From: Hyphomonadaceae bacterium
Lineage (GTDB): Bacteria > Pseudomonadota > Alphaproteobacteria > Caulobacterales > Aquidulcibacteraceae
Assembly: GCA_016791365.1 (NCBI GenBank)
Contig: JAEUMT010000017.1
Span: 62,001 to 126,000, forward strand
Reading direction: 5' to 3'
Length of the DNA stretch: 64,000 nt
In this document: one piece after another, positions 31,536-40,156 of the stretch
Numbering within the stretch: position 1 is the stretch's first letter
How the letters are laid out: every line of letters begins with the position of its first letter
Made by a program: the position numbers and the translations under genes
Notes under the pieces: generated by a model
Databases searched by the model: none
Seen by the model: only the letters and a program-made list of their open reading frames with translations
Told to the model about the DNA's origin: nothing

Positions 31536-32753
31536 ATGGCGTTGCCGAATCAACCCCGGGCCGACCTTGCGGACCCGCAGCCGCTGGAACTGAACCAGCC
31601 GCACACGCCGCGGGCCCGGATCGCGCTGGTGCAACGGCTGTGCGAGATTGTGTCCTGGCCTGAGACGCGGTTGCCGACCTATGAGCGCCAACTCGCGGCG
31701 GACATTCTTGTGGACCTGCTGCGCACAAGCAGCATTGAGCTTCGGATGCGGTGCGCGCGGGGCCTGATGCGGGTGCAGGACGCGCCGAAGGCGCTGCTGC
31801 GCTATCTGGCGCGGGACGAGATTGGCGTGGCGCAGCCGCTTCTCGAAAACGGCGTCGGGTTTGATGATTCAGATCTGATCGCAACCGCGCGGGCGGGGAC
31901 TTCGGGCCACTGGCTCGCCATCGCCAAGCGGCGCGGATTGGGTGAGCCTGTCACCGATGCATTGCTACAGACGAGCGACACGGCGGCCATTGAGGCGGTG
32001 TTGCGCAATCAGACGGCGCGATTGTCGACGCAGGGCGTTGACCTGGTCGTTGCGAAGTCGCGTCAATCGCCGACATTGCCGCCGCTACTCGTTCCGCGAA
32101 CGGAATTGAAACCCACGCAAGCGCTGGTCTTATTCTGGTGGGCGTCTTTCGAGGTGCGACTGCAAATCCTGCGTCGTTTCGCTGTCGATCGTCAGGTGCT
32201 GATCTCGGAACTGGGTGAAGTGTTCAAACTCGCGGCCGCCGAGGGATGGTCGGATGCTGACACGCGCAAAACGCTGCAAGTGATTGAACGGCGTCAGCGC
32301 AATCGCGCGGCGGCGACGCAGAGCCCGTACAAATCGCTGGAAGGCGCGTTGGCGGCGGCGGAAGGGGGATTGGATCGCGGGCTTATCCACGAGATCGCGC
32401 ATCTCGCGGGCGTAAAACCGACCACGGCGGCGCAGATTTTCGCGGATGCCGGCGGCGAAGCGATCGGCGTGTTCTGCAAATCCGTGGGTTTGAAGCGTCC
32501 GCTGATGATTGCGCTGTGGAAAGCTTTGCGGCGCCCGAACGGCGATCCGGACTCAACCGATAATTCGCTCGGCCGCACGTGCTATGTGTTTGACACATTG
32601 GCGACCGCGAAAGCGCAGACAGTGTTGCGGTATTGGAATTGGTCATTCACCGCGGACGCGGCCGGAATCGAACAATCCACATACGGCAACGATGTGCTTG
32701 AATTGTCGTTGGCGCGTCGCAACGCCGCGCTGTTGTTCAGCCGCAACGGCTGA
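31536..32753 (+). CDS. DUF2336 domain-containing protein
   Basis: 405 residues from ATG 31536; upstream starts to 31419 add a non-conserved stretch. It is made of HEAT-like helical repeats typical of DUF2336, a family largely confined to Alphaproteobacteria; the blocks LRMRCARGLMRVQDAPKAL, LARDEIGVAQPLLENG and IHEIAHLAGVKPTTAAQIFA are recognisable. The function is unknown, possibly cell-cycle or stress signalling. A second family member is at 48405-49490. Confidence 0.82.
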   Translation: MALPNQPRADLADPQPLELNQPHTPRARIALVQRLCEIVSWPETRLPTYERQLAADILVDLLRTSSIELRMRCARGLMRVQDAPKALLRYLARDEIGVAQPLLENGVGFDDSDLIATARAGTSGHWLAIAKRRGLGEPVTDALLQTSDTAAIEAVLRNQTARLSTQGVDLVVAKSRQSPTLPPLLVPRTELKPTQALVLFWWASFEVRLQILRRFAVDRQVLISELGEVFKLAAAEGWSDADTRKTLQVIERRQRNRAAATQSPYKSLEGALAAAEGGLDRGLIHEIAHLAGVKPTTAAQIFADAGGEAIGVFCKSVGLKRPLMIALWKALRRPNGDPDSTDNSLGRTCYVFDTLATAKAQTVLRYWNWSFTADAAGIEQSTYGNDVLELSLARRNAALLFSRNG

Positions 32754-32839
32754 GCTTGCAGGCCGGTTCAATCTGGCGAATCCACTAGCGCGGGTCTAAG
32801 CCTTGTCGCCGCGCGATGGCGGCGCGGGGAGGCGGATCA

Positions 32840-33307
32840 ATGCTTCACGCCGCAGCAATGCTGATTGGCTTGTCTGTGCTCTGGGCGCTGGTTGCACAGC
32901 GCGTAAGTTCTCCACAGGATTGGGCGATCGCCGCGGCCGTGAGCCTCGCGTGTGTCGTGGTGGCGCTGCGCTTTGGCGGCGCAAGCAGCGCGTTCGCGCG
33001 GGCGCCGCGCTTGTGGATGCTGAGCGCCGCGCGCACTGGTGCGGTGGCGCGTGGCGCGCTGGCGACGCTGCGCGCGTCGGCGTCCGCCGATGTGACCATG
33101 AAACCTGCCCTGGTGCGCGTGCGCTCGCGCGCCGTTCGCGCGGCGGAACGCGCTTCGTTTGCGAACATGATCAGCGCGACGCCGGGCATGGCTGTTGTTG
33201 AAACCGACTCCGACGGCCTGCTCGTTCACGTGCTGGATGAAGACGCGATCGATGCGGCCGATCTCGGACGTCTGGAAGGACGCGTTGTCAGCGATGGCGG
33301 CAGATGA
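32840..33307 (+). CDS. mrpE: Mrp-type antiporter subunit E (MnhE/MrpE-like)
   Basis: 155 residues from ATG 32840, preceded by GGGGAGGCGG; ATG 32816 is less likely. Two hydrophobic segments (AAAMLIGLSVLWALVAQ and DWAIAAAVSLACVVVAL) precede a cytoplasmic domain with GMAVVETDSDGLLVHVLDE, as in MrpE. It opens a ten-gene operon in which nearly every junction is an ATGA overlap. Mrp complexes exchange Na+ or K+ for H+ across the inner membrane. Confidence 0.85.
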   Translation: MLHAAAMLIGLSVLWALVAQRVSSPQDWAIAAAVSLACVVVALRFGGASSAFARAPRLWMLSAARTGAVARGALATLRASASADVTMKPALVRVRSRAVRAAERASFANMISATPGMAVVETDSDGLLVHVLDEDAIDAADLGRLEGRVVSDGGR

Positions 33308-33588
33308 CCGCGTTCGCAGCCATCATCGGGGTGGGCGTTGCGTTGCTCTTGTGCGTGGCGCGCCTGTTTGCGGGGCCGACGCTCTACGATCGCACGCTCG
33401 CGGTGAACGGCGTCGTGATCAAGCTGGCGATCATCGTGGCGGCGGCCGGCGTCATCACGGAACGCGCTGTGTTCGTGGATGCGGGGCTGGGGCTTTTGCT
33501 GGCAAGCGTCGTTGTCAATGTCGCGGTGCTGAAGTTTTTTCGCTCCGGCACGTTTCAAGCGCCGCTCGCGCGCTCGGAGGATCTGTGA
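33304..33588 (+). CDS. mrpF: Mrp-type antiporter subunit F
   Basis: 94 residues with three hydrophobic segments. The signature LFAGPTLYDRTLAVNGVVIK (about 20-39) is that of MrpF/MnhF. ATGA overlap with mrpE; its own stop overlaps the mrpG start by 1 bp. Confidence 0.88.
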   Translation: MTAFAAIIGVGVALLLCVARLFAGPTLYDRTLAVNGVVIKLAIIVAAAGVITERAVFVDAGLGLLLASVVVNVAVLKFFRSGTFQAPLARSEDL

Positions 33589-33956
33589 TGGAGCCGGGCG
33601 CGGTGTTGGAGCTGTTTCGGCTGGGGCTTTCGGGGATCGTGATCGCCGTTGGCTTGTTGCTGATCGCGGGCGGGGTGTTGGGGCTGCTGCGGTTTCCCGA
33701 TCTTTATACGCGGCTGCATGCTTCGAACGTGGCTGACGTTGTCGGCTCGGTGGTGGTGGTGATTGGCCTTGCGATCGCGGCGCCCGATTGGGCGATCGCC
33801 GTTCGGTTGTTGTTGCTGGCGGCGCTGTTGATGGCGCTGGGGCCGACACTGACGCATGTGGTTGCGCAAGCGGCGCACGCCGCCGGGCTGGCGCCGATCG
33901 CCGGGCGATATGCGGCGCCGCGTCCTGGCGCGACGCACACGGGCCCGCCGCGATGA
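33588..33956 (+). CDS. mrpG: Mrp-type antiporter subunit G
   Basis: 122 residues from ATG 33588; a longer reading from 33195 is a frame shadow. GGVLGLLRFPDLYTRLHASN (about 28-47) is the diagnostic MrpG motif. Three hydrophobic segments are followed by a Gly/Pro tail. Confidence 0.88.
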   Translation: MEPGAVLELFRLGLSGIVIAVGLLLIAGGVLGLLRFPDLYTRLHASNVADVVGSVVVVIGLAIAAPDWAIAVRLLLLAALLMALGPTLTHVVAQAAHAAGLAPIAGRYAAPRPGATHTGPPR

Positions 33957-34432
33957 CGGTTGCGCTTCCGTGGTTGGCGCTGGCGTTGCTGGCGGTGGCG
34001 ATCGCCAGCGCGATCGGCGCTGTCGCGGCGCGCGCCATGTTCGTGACCGTGATGCATTTGGTGACGGCGGGTGTGTCGGTCGCGGCGGCGGTGTTGGTGT
34101 TGCAAGCCGGACAAGGCGGCCTGGCGCTGGCGTTGTTCGCGGCCGCATGGGCGCCGGTATTGCTCTTGGCGGTGACGCTGCTGAGTGCACGGTCCGCGCG
34201 CGCATCCCGTCGTGGCCTGCCGCTGTTCAGTTTGGCTGGAGCATTGGGTGCGGCGATCGCGATCTGGTGGCCGCTGGTGGAGCTTGCATCGGTCGCGCCG
34301 ACAGGGATTGCGCATCAGTTTCAGGGCTTGGCGTTTTGGTTGGCGCCGGTTGTGTTTGTCGCCGGCGCGGGATGCGTTGGCGTGCTGGGGTATGGCGAAC
34401 GCGGCGCGCTGACACGCGGGCCGAACGCATGA
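33953..34432 (+). CDS. MbhD/DUF4040-like membrane subunit (C-terminal MrpA fragment type)
   Basis: 159 residues from ATG 33953 (ATGA overlap). Segments such as MFVTVMHLVTAGVSVAAAVL and ALALFAAAWAPVLLLAVTLL resemble the small MbhD/NuoJ-like domain that forms the C-terminal end of MrpA in canonical Mrp systems, here encoded as a separate gene. About five transmembrane helices. Family assignment is by pattern and position. Confidence 0.6.
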   Translation: MTVALPWLALALLAVAIASAIGAVAARAMFVTVMHLVTAGVSVAAAVLVLQAGQGGLALALFAAAWAPVLLLAVTLLSARSARASRRGLPLFSLAGALGAAIAIWWPLVELASVAPTGIAHQFQGLAFWLAPVVFVAGAGCVGVLGYGERGALTRGPNA

Positions 34433-34809
34433 ACGGCGCCAATGTCATTGTGGCCGCGGCTGCGCGTTTTTTCACGCCGCTGACGGCCTTGTTTGCAGCG
34501 CTGCTCTTGGTCGGCGGCGCGGCTGGAGACGGCGTCGGGTTTGTCGCCGGCATGGCGTTCGCGCTGGTGTTGATGCTGCACGCGCTGACGTTTGGAGCGG
34601 TCGCGGCGCGCGCGGCATTGCCGACACCGGTTGCGCGGTTGATGCTGGCGTTGGGCATGATCGGCGTTTGCGCCGGCGCCGGCCTGCCCGGGTTCGTGTT
34701 CTCGGCGCAAGTGATCGAAGCGGGGGCGTTCGCGGCGACCGTCGCCGCGGCGGCGATGGTGATCCATGTTGTGTTCGGCCGCGCGCCCACTCTGCGAGAC
34801 GCCGAATGA
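34429..34809 (+). CDS. mrpB: MrpB/MnhB-like membrane subunit
   Basis: 126 residues from ATG 34429 (ATGA overlap); the frame is open from 33856 but that part is shadow. Four hydrophobic helices. The sequence FTPLTALFAALLLVGGAAGDGVGFVAGMAFA resembles, in two parts, the start of MnhB (G-x-x-x-P-G-G-G-F-x-G). Assignment is supported mainly by its place between the MbhD-like and MrpC-like genes. Confidence 0.65.
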   Translation: MNGANVIVAAAARFFTPLTALFAALLLVGGAAGDGVGFVAGMAFALVLMLHALTFGAVAARAALPTPVARLMLALGMIGVCAGAGLPGFVFSAQVIEAGAFAATVAAAAMVIHVVFGRAPTLRDAE

Positions 34810-35138
34810 TCGCGGCGGCGGCGCCTCTTTCGCTCGATCCTGCACTGGCGGCATTTGCATGCGCGTTGGTTGTGATCGGTGTTGCGTCGGCGTTGGTGCT
34901 GACAAACGCGGTGAAGCGGCTCGCGGGTTTGGTGATTGCCGGGATCGGCGCGCTGGCGGCGCTGGCTGTTCTTGGTGCGCCGGCGGGGGCATTGACGGCC
35001 GGTGTCGCTGTCTTGTTTGCGCAGGTCGCGCTTGGCGCGGCGATCGTGGTGCGGCTGCAGGAAAGCTATGGAAGCGTTGCTTCGTCTGAAATTGACGGGG
35101 CTGACCTCGAGGATGATGCGCGGGGCTCGGCCTCATGA
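34806..35138 (+). CDS. mrpC: MrpC/NuoK-like membrane subunit
   Basis: 110 residues from ATG 34806 (ATGA overlap). Three hydrophobic helices in NuoK-like arrangement: [37 protein letters not shown] and TAGVAVLFAQVALGAAIVV. The membrane glutamates that NuoK uses for proton transfer are not present in these helices, so it may be structural. The hydrophilic C-terminus is acidic. Confidence 0.7.
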   Translation: MIAAAAPLSLDPALAAFACALVVIGVASALVLTNAVKRLAGLVIAGIGALAALAVLGAPAGALTAGVAVLFAQVALGAAIVVRLQESYGSVASSEIDGADLEDDARGSAS

Positions 35139-36598
35139 ACGGCGCATATCTCGAACTTGCGCGCGCGCATGCGCCGCTGTTGATGATCGTCACGCCGCTT
35201 GTGGGGGCGGCGCTGATGTTGATCAGCGGGCCGGCGCGCATGAGCTGGCTCATCGCGTGCGCTGCTGCGGTTTTCGGGGCGGTGATTGCCGTCGATTTCG
35301 CGACAGTGTTGCTGATGCAATTGACGCATCCCGTTGCTGAGGTCGGCGTGGCGCTGTTTGTCGATGGCATCGGCGTGTTTGCGGCGGCTTTGGTGGCGGT
35401 GGTGTTGGCGTTGGCGATCGTCGCGGTCGGGGCGACGTTGAAGGAGTCGGGCGCTTCGCCGGCGCCGTTGAGCCCGGCGTTGATGTTGGCGGGTGCGGCG
35501 GGTTGGACCGGCGCGCTGATGACGCGCGATCTGATTGCGCTGTTCGCCAGCGTTGAAGCGGGCTGGTTGGCTGCGGTCGGTTTGACGGCGGTTAACGCGG
35601 TGCGCGATCGCACGCCGCTCAATGGCGCGTTCCGTATGCTGACGTTAGGCGGCGCCGGCTCCGCTCTGATGTTGCTCGGTATCGGCATGTTGGGGCGTGC
35701 GGCTGGCGGGTTTGAGATCGATGCGCTGCCGTTGGCGCAAATACGGATGCCGAACCTGGCCGGCGCGGGCGCCGCGCTGATCGTGTTGGGACTCTGCGTG
35801 AAAGCAGGTGTTGCGCCGTTGCATGCCTGGAGCCCGGTCGCGATTGGGCGCGGCGGCGCGATGATTGCGCTTGGCGTCGGGACGCTTGGGGTTCTTGGCG
35901 CGTTGAGTGTGCTGACCAGGTTCGCCGCTTACGCAATCACGGCGCCGGAGATTGGCGCCGGATTTTCCGTGGCGCTGGCTGGCCTGGGCGCGCTGAGCGT
36001 TGTGGTCGGCGCGGTGCAAGCGGTGGGATCGCGCAATCTGTTGCGGCTTTCTGTCTATGCGGGTGTTTCGCAAGCGGGGTGCGTGCTGCTGAGCTTGGCG
36101 CTTGGATCGCCGGCGGGATTTGCGGCGGCGCTGATGCAATTGGTTGCATTCGCGGCGGCGTCGCTTGCGTTTTATGGCGGTGCGCTGGCGGGCCGCGTCC
36201 ATTCGCTCGATATGTTGAACGGTTACGCGACGCGCGCGCCGCTTGCGAGTGGGGCGATTACGGCTGGCGCGCTGAGCTTGATGGGCGCGCCGCTGACGAT
36301 TGGCTTTCTCGGGCGCTGGCGTTTGGTTGAAGCAGGCGTCGGCGCCGGCTGGTGGTGGGCGGCGGGGCTGGTGATCATCGCATCGCTCGCGGGCGTGTTT
36401 TATGGCGGGCGCCTGGTGGAGCGGATGTATTTTCGCCGCGCCAACGTGACCTATGCCGGTGAAGGCGGGGTGTGGCGCGTGGCGCTGGCGCCGGCCTTGA
36501 TCGCGGCGATTGCGACGATCGCGATCGGACTGGCGCCGGGAGCGCTGCTGAACGCCGCCGCGAACGCGTCACGGCTGATGACGGGACTGGCGCCATGA
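35135..36598 (+). CDS. mrpD: ND2/4/5-type antiporter subunit 1 (MrpD/NuoM-like), motif-complete
   Basis: 487 residues with about 13-14 transmembrane helices. By count, the essential helix-5 Glu (E141 in LFASVEAGWLAA) and helix-7 Lys (K223 in CVKAGVAPLHAW) are both present, so this subunit should translocate protons. It overlaps its neighbours by ATGA at both ends. Of the three ND2/4/5-like subunits of this operon it is the only one with both residues. Confidence 0.85.
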   Translation: MNGAYLELARAHAPLLMIVTPLVGAALMLISGPARMSWLIACAAAVFGAVIAVDFATVLLMQLTHPVAEVGVALFVDGIGVFAAALVAVVLALAIVAVGATLKESGASPAPLSPALMLAGAAGWTGALMTRDLIALFASVEAGWLAAVGLTAVNAVRDRTPLNGAFRMLTLGGAGSALMLLGIGMLGRAAGGFEIDALPLAQIRMPNLAGAGAALIVLGLCVKAGVAPLHAWSPVAIGRGGAMIALGVGTLGVLGALSVLTRFAAYAITAPEIGAGFSVALAGLGALSVVVGAVQAVGSRNLLRLSVYAGVSQAGCVLLSLALGSPAGFAAALMQLVAFAAASLAFYGGALAGRVHSLDMLNGYATRAPLASGAITAGALSLMGAPLTIGFLGRWRLVEAGVGAGWWWAAGLVIIASLAGVFYGGRLVERMYFRRANVTYAGEGGVWRVALAPALIAAIATIAIGLAPGALLNAAANASRLMTGLAP

Positions 36599-38064
36599 CG
36601 CCGGAGATCGCTCTCTTCTGCGTGCTGGGCGCGCCGGTGTTGCAGGCTTTGCTGGTGATGCTGATCCCGAAGCCGCCGGGGCTGCGCGATCTTATTCACA
36701 TTGGCTTTTCGCTCGTTGCGCTCGGCTGCGCGGCATATCTCATGAACGCGGTCGCGCAGCACGAAACGGCGCGGATCGTGTTGGCGCGGCCGTTGCCGAA
36801 TGTGGATTTGGCGTTCGCAATCGATCCGCTCGGCGCGCTGATGGCTGTCGTGCTGACTGGGCTTGGCGTTCTGCATGCCGTGCATGCGGCGGGTGTCGCG
36901 CGCGCAAAGCAGGAAAAAGCGCCGGCGCGGCTGTTGGCGTTTATCGCGCTGGCGATGGCGGGCGTTACGGCAGTGGCGTTCTCGGCGAATTTGTTCAGCT
37001 TGTTTGTCGCGTATCAGGCGTTGGCGCTGGCGGCGTTTCCACTGGTCGCGCATCGCGGCGACGAAGAGGCGCAGCCGGCGGCGCGCGCGTTCCTGGCGAC
37101 ATTGCTGGCGAGTTCGATCGGGCTTTTCTTGCCGGCAATGATCTGGACGTATTCGATCGCGGGTGCGTTGGATTTCCAGGCAGGCGGGGTGCTCGCGGGG
37201 CGTGTCGATCCGCTGACGGCGAATGTTCTGCTCGCGCTCTATGTCATGGGCATCGCGATGGCGGCGATCCCGCCGATGCACTCGTGGTTGCCGGCATCGA
37301 GTAACGGCCCGTTCCCGGCGCTGGTGGCGATACAGGCGCTTGCGGTGCTGCCCGCGGGCGGCATCGGCGTGCTGAAGGTCGCGACGTTCGTGTTTGGGCC
37401 GGCGATGCGCGATGCGGCGATCGCGGCGCAAGTGCTGATCGTGCTGGTCGGCGTTGGGATGATCGTCGCGGCGCTTATCGCGCTGTCGAAGCAGGATATC
37501 CGCGAGCGGCTTGCGTATTCGGTGATGGCGCAATCGCTGGCGGTGGTGATGGGCGCGTTGTTGGCGCTGCCGGCCGGATTGTTCGCGGCGGCGTTGCAGA
37601 TCGTCGCGCTGGCGTGCGCGGCGGCGACGTTGCTCATGGCGGCCGGCACCACGATGGCGATCACCGGCCGTTCGAAGGTTGCGGACTATGTTGGACTTGG
37701 ACGCGTGATGCCGTGGACGTTCGCGGGGTTCGCGATTGCGTCCGCGAGCATGATTGGCATGCCGCCTTTCGCGGGTGCGTGGGCCAAGCTCTGGCTGATC
37801 ACGGCGGCGGCCGGTTCGGGGCTGGTGTGGGCGGCGGTGCTGGCGAGCATCGCGGCGATATTGACGTTCACACATTTGGGGCCGCTGGCGGCGAACGCGT
37901 TTGCCGGGCGCGCGCCGACGGATGCATTCAAGCGCCCTGATGGCGCTTCGATCCTGCTCGCCGCGCCGGTGATTTTGGCGGCGGCGGCGACCTTGTCGCT
38001 GCTCGTGCTGGCTGATCCGCTGGCGGTGTTTTTGTCACCGATCTGGACGCCGGAGGGGCCATGA
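36595..38064 (+). CDS. ND2/4/5-type antiporter subunit 2, key residues replaced
   Basis: 489 residues from ATG 36595 (ATGA overlap), about 13 helices. The fold is that of NuoM/MrpD, with IPPMHSWLPASSNGPFPALV at the helix 7-8 region. The expected Glu is replaced by Gln (Q141 in FVAYQALAL) and the expected Lys by Met (M222 in GIAMAAIPPMHSW). A standard proton path is therefore unlikely; it may act as a structural or ion-selective subunit. Confidence 0.82.
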   Translation: MTPEIALFCVLGAPVLQALLVMLIPKPPGLRDLIHIGFSLVALGCAAYLMNAVAQHETARIVLARPLPNVDLAFAIDPLGALMAVVLTGLGVLHAVHAAGVARAKQEKAPARLLAFIALAMAGVTAVAFSANLFSLFVAYQALALAAFPLVAHRGDEEAQPAARAFLATLLASSIGLFLPAMIWTYSIAGALDFQAGGVLAGRVDPLTANVLLALYVMGIAMAAIPPMHSWLPASSNGPFPALVAIQALAVLPAGGIGVLKVATFVFGPAMRDAAIAAQVLIVLVGVGMIVAALIALSKQDIRERLAYSVMAQSLAVVMGALLALPAGLFAAALQIVALACAAATLLMAAGTTMAITGRSKVADYVGLGRVMPWTFAGFAIASASMIGMPPFAGAWAKLWLITAAAGSGLVWAAVLASIAAILTFTHLGPLAANAFAGRAPTDAFKRPDGASILLAAPVILAAAATLSLLVLADPLAVFLSPIWTPEGP

Positions 38065-38330
38065 CCAACGCACCGCCTCCACAACGCAGCGGCGCGACAG
38101 GCTTGCTGTTGGTGTTCAGCATCACGGCGCTGTTGGTCGGGCTTGGATTCGATCTTGGCGCGGGATCGCGGGTGCGGTTCTGGATCGGCGATCAACCGGC
38201 GGCGGCCGCCGCGGTCGGCGTTGCCGGCGTGCTGTTTGCGGTGCTGGCGAGCCATGCGGCGCGGTTGGTGTTAGCGGCGCGCAGCAAGCCGCATCAACAG
38301 GAGAGCAGCGATGCCAGCTCTCACACTTAA
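38061..38330 (+). CDS. Small two-helix membrane protein in antiporter operon
   Basis: 89 residues with two hydrophobic helices (GLLLVFSITALLVGLGF and AAAAVGVAGVLFAVLASHAA) and a polar C-terminus. ATGA overlap with the preceding gene and a 20-bp overlap with the next one. I do not recognise it among Mrp subunits, but the tight coupling argues that it is a component or assembly factor of the complex. Confidence 0.65.
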   Translation: MTNAPPPQRSGATGLLLVFSITALLVGLGFDLGAGSRVRFWIGDQPAAAAAVGVAGVLFAVLASHAARLVLAARSKPHQQESSDASSHT

Positions 38331-40005
38331 TCCCGGCTTCGTGCCGATCATCGCGGCGCTGTTCATCCTGGCGATGCCGCGCACGTTGCGTTCGCCTATG
38401 ATCGTGGTCACGGCGCTGGCGGCGTTTTGGTTGCTGCTCGATCACGAGTTTGGCGCGGCGTCGGCGATGGCGCAGATGGGTCTGCCGGTGGTGCTGCTCA
38501 ATCTCGATGAGCTCAACCGGATTTTCGGCATCGCGCTGCTGATCGCGCTTATTGCGATCGGAATTTATTCGGGCGCGCGGCGCAATCGCTATGAGGACGC
38601 GGCGATCCTGTTGCTGGCGGGCAGCGCGGTGTCGGCGTTGTTTGTCGGCGATCTCATTAGTTTCGTTGCGGCGTTGGCGCTGGGCGGTTTGGCGGCGGCC
38701 TGGGTGACGTTTGCTTCGCCGCTCGAAGGCGCGAGCCGGGCCGGCGCGCGATTGTTGATCTGGCATGGGCTCGAGGGATTGTTGTTTCTCGTTGGCGTGG
38801 CGTTTCATCTATCGGCGGGAGCGCAGGCGTCGGTCGTCGGCAGGCTTGATGTGACCTCGATCGGCGGTGCGTTCATTTTCGCGGCGCTGATGATCCGGGT
38901 TGGAGCGCCGATGGCGCATGTGTGGCTAAAGGACGTGGTCTCGCATGCTTCGCCAACCGGGGCGGCGGCGCTCTCGGCGTTTACGACGATGCTCGGCGTC
39001 TATGCTTTGGCGCGACTTTTTCCGTCCGAGCCGCTGCTGGTTTGGATTGGCGGCGCGATGATGGTGATCGGCGCCTTTTACGCGGTCGCCGAAGATGATT
39101 TGCGGCGCGCGGCGGCGTATGGCGTCACCGTTCAAACCGGCATCTGTACGGCGCTTGTTGGCCTTGGCACGCCGCTGGCGCTTGCGGCCGCGGAAGGGCA
39201 CGGGTTCGCGACCATTCTTTCGTTCGTGGCGCTGCAACTCATGCTCGGCGCCGTGCTGGAGCGACATGGCAGTGTGCTTGTGTCGCACTTGGCCGGCGTG
39301 GGGCGCACGATGCCGCTTAGCGCCATTCTTCTGCTCGGCTGCGGATTGGCTGTGGCGGCGACGCCGGGACTGGCTCTGTTCGCGTCGCAATCGGCTTCGC
39401 TTGAGGCGTCCGCGCAATGGGACCTGCGGTGGCTGTGGGCGCTGATCTGGGTGACGCCGGCTGTAATGTTGGTGGCGTTGTTGTTGCGGCCGTCGCTGGC
39501 TGCTTACACGCCCTCGGGTGACGTGAAGCCAATACGCGAAGCGCCGTTCTCGATGTTGCTTGGCGCCGGCCTGGCGTTGTTCCTGTGCTTTGCTGTCGGC
39601 TTGGCCCCGCGCTGGCTGTTTGATTTGATGCCTGCTGAAATCTCGTTTCAGCCGTTCGTCCTCGATCGTGTGACGCCGCAGTTTCAATTGCTCGGCGCAG
39701 CGGGTGTTGCGTATCTCGGATTGCGCATGGTGCGCGCCGCGCCGCGCGAACGCGGTGTCAGCTTGCTCGACATTGATGCGCTTTACCGCGGGCCGCTTAC
39801 GGCGGCAGGGCGTTGGGCCGGCGTTCTTGGGTTGCGGATGTATGGCGCGTGGCAGAGTTGGACACGGCGGAGTTCGCAATCGGCGGCGAAGTCGTTGGAG
39901 ACTTTGGCTAACGCGTGTGACCGCCCGTACGGTTCGTCAGGAACGGCGGCGGTTACCTTCGTATGCCTTGGCGCCGTCTTGCTGGTGATGTTCCTGGTTC
40001 GATAG
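38311..40005 (+). CDS. ND2/4/5-type antiporter subunit 3, key residues replaced
   Basis: 564 residues, about 14 helices plus a C-terminal extension ending in another helix (VTFVCLGAVLLVMFLV), as in MrpA/NuoL-like subunits. By alignment with subunit 1 the helix-5 Glu is Ala (A123 in FVAALALGG) and the helix-7 Lys is Arg (R196 in MIRVGAPMAHVW). It closes the operon. Arg at this place could still carry charge, but the missing Glu would break the usual proton path. Confidence 0.82.
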   Translation: MPALTLNPGFVPIIAALFILAMPRTLRSPMIVVTALAAFWLLLDHEFGAASAMAQMGLPVVLLNLDELNRIFGIALLIALIAIGIYSGARRNRYEDAAILLLAGSAVSALFVGDLISFVAALALGGLAAAWVTFASPLEGASRAGARLLIWHGLEGLLFLVGVAFHLSAGAQASVVGRLDVTSIGGAFIFAALMIRVGAPMAHVWLKDVVSHASPTGAAALSAFTTMLGVYALARLFPSEPLLVWIGGAMMVIGAFYAVAEDDLRRAAAYGVTVQTGICTALVGLGTPLALAAAEGHGFATILSFVALQLMLGAVLERHGSVLVSHLAGVGRTMPLSAILLLGCGLAVAATPGLALFASQSASLEASAQWDLRWLWALIWVTPAVMLVALLLRPSLAAYTPSGDVKPIREAPFSMLLGAGLALFLCFAVGLAPRWLFDLMPAEISFQPFVLDRVTPQFQLLGAAGVAYLGLRMVRAAPRERGVSLLDIDALYRGPLTAAGRWAGVLGLRMYGAWQSWTRRSSQSAAKSLETLANACDRPYGSSGTAAVTFVCLGAVLLVMFLVR

Positions 40006-40028
40006 ACTAGCGGTCTATTGGGACTTGA

Positions 40029-40056
40029 TTTTCAACCTCACAATTTCTGTTACAAT
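40029..40056 (+). promoter_or_regulatory. Candidate mucR promoter
   Basis: A good -10, TACAAT (40051-40056), lies 16 nt after TTTTCA in an unusually AT-rich stretch of this GC-rich window. CTTGCGAG and CTTGCAAG, about 40074-40096, form an imperfect inverted repeat between it and mucR. MucR proteins bind AT-rich DNA and often regulate themselves (family knowledge). Confidence 0.35.
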
Positions 40057-40156
40057 AAACGCGCGCTCAATACTTGCGAGGTCTTTCCTCTTGCAAGACT
40101 TGTGGCTATACTCATACATTATCTAGTCTTCACTTCACGGGTAAACAGCTCGGCAA

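Noticed and set aside
31405-31884. N-terminal extension of the MFS transporter
   Set aside because: About 160 Arg/Pro/Ser-rich residues antisense to the DUF2336 gene; MFS helix 1 starts right after MSELN.
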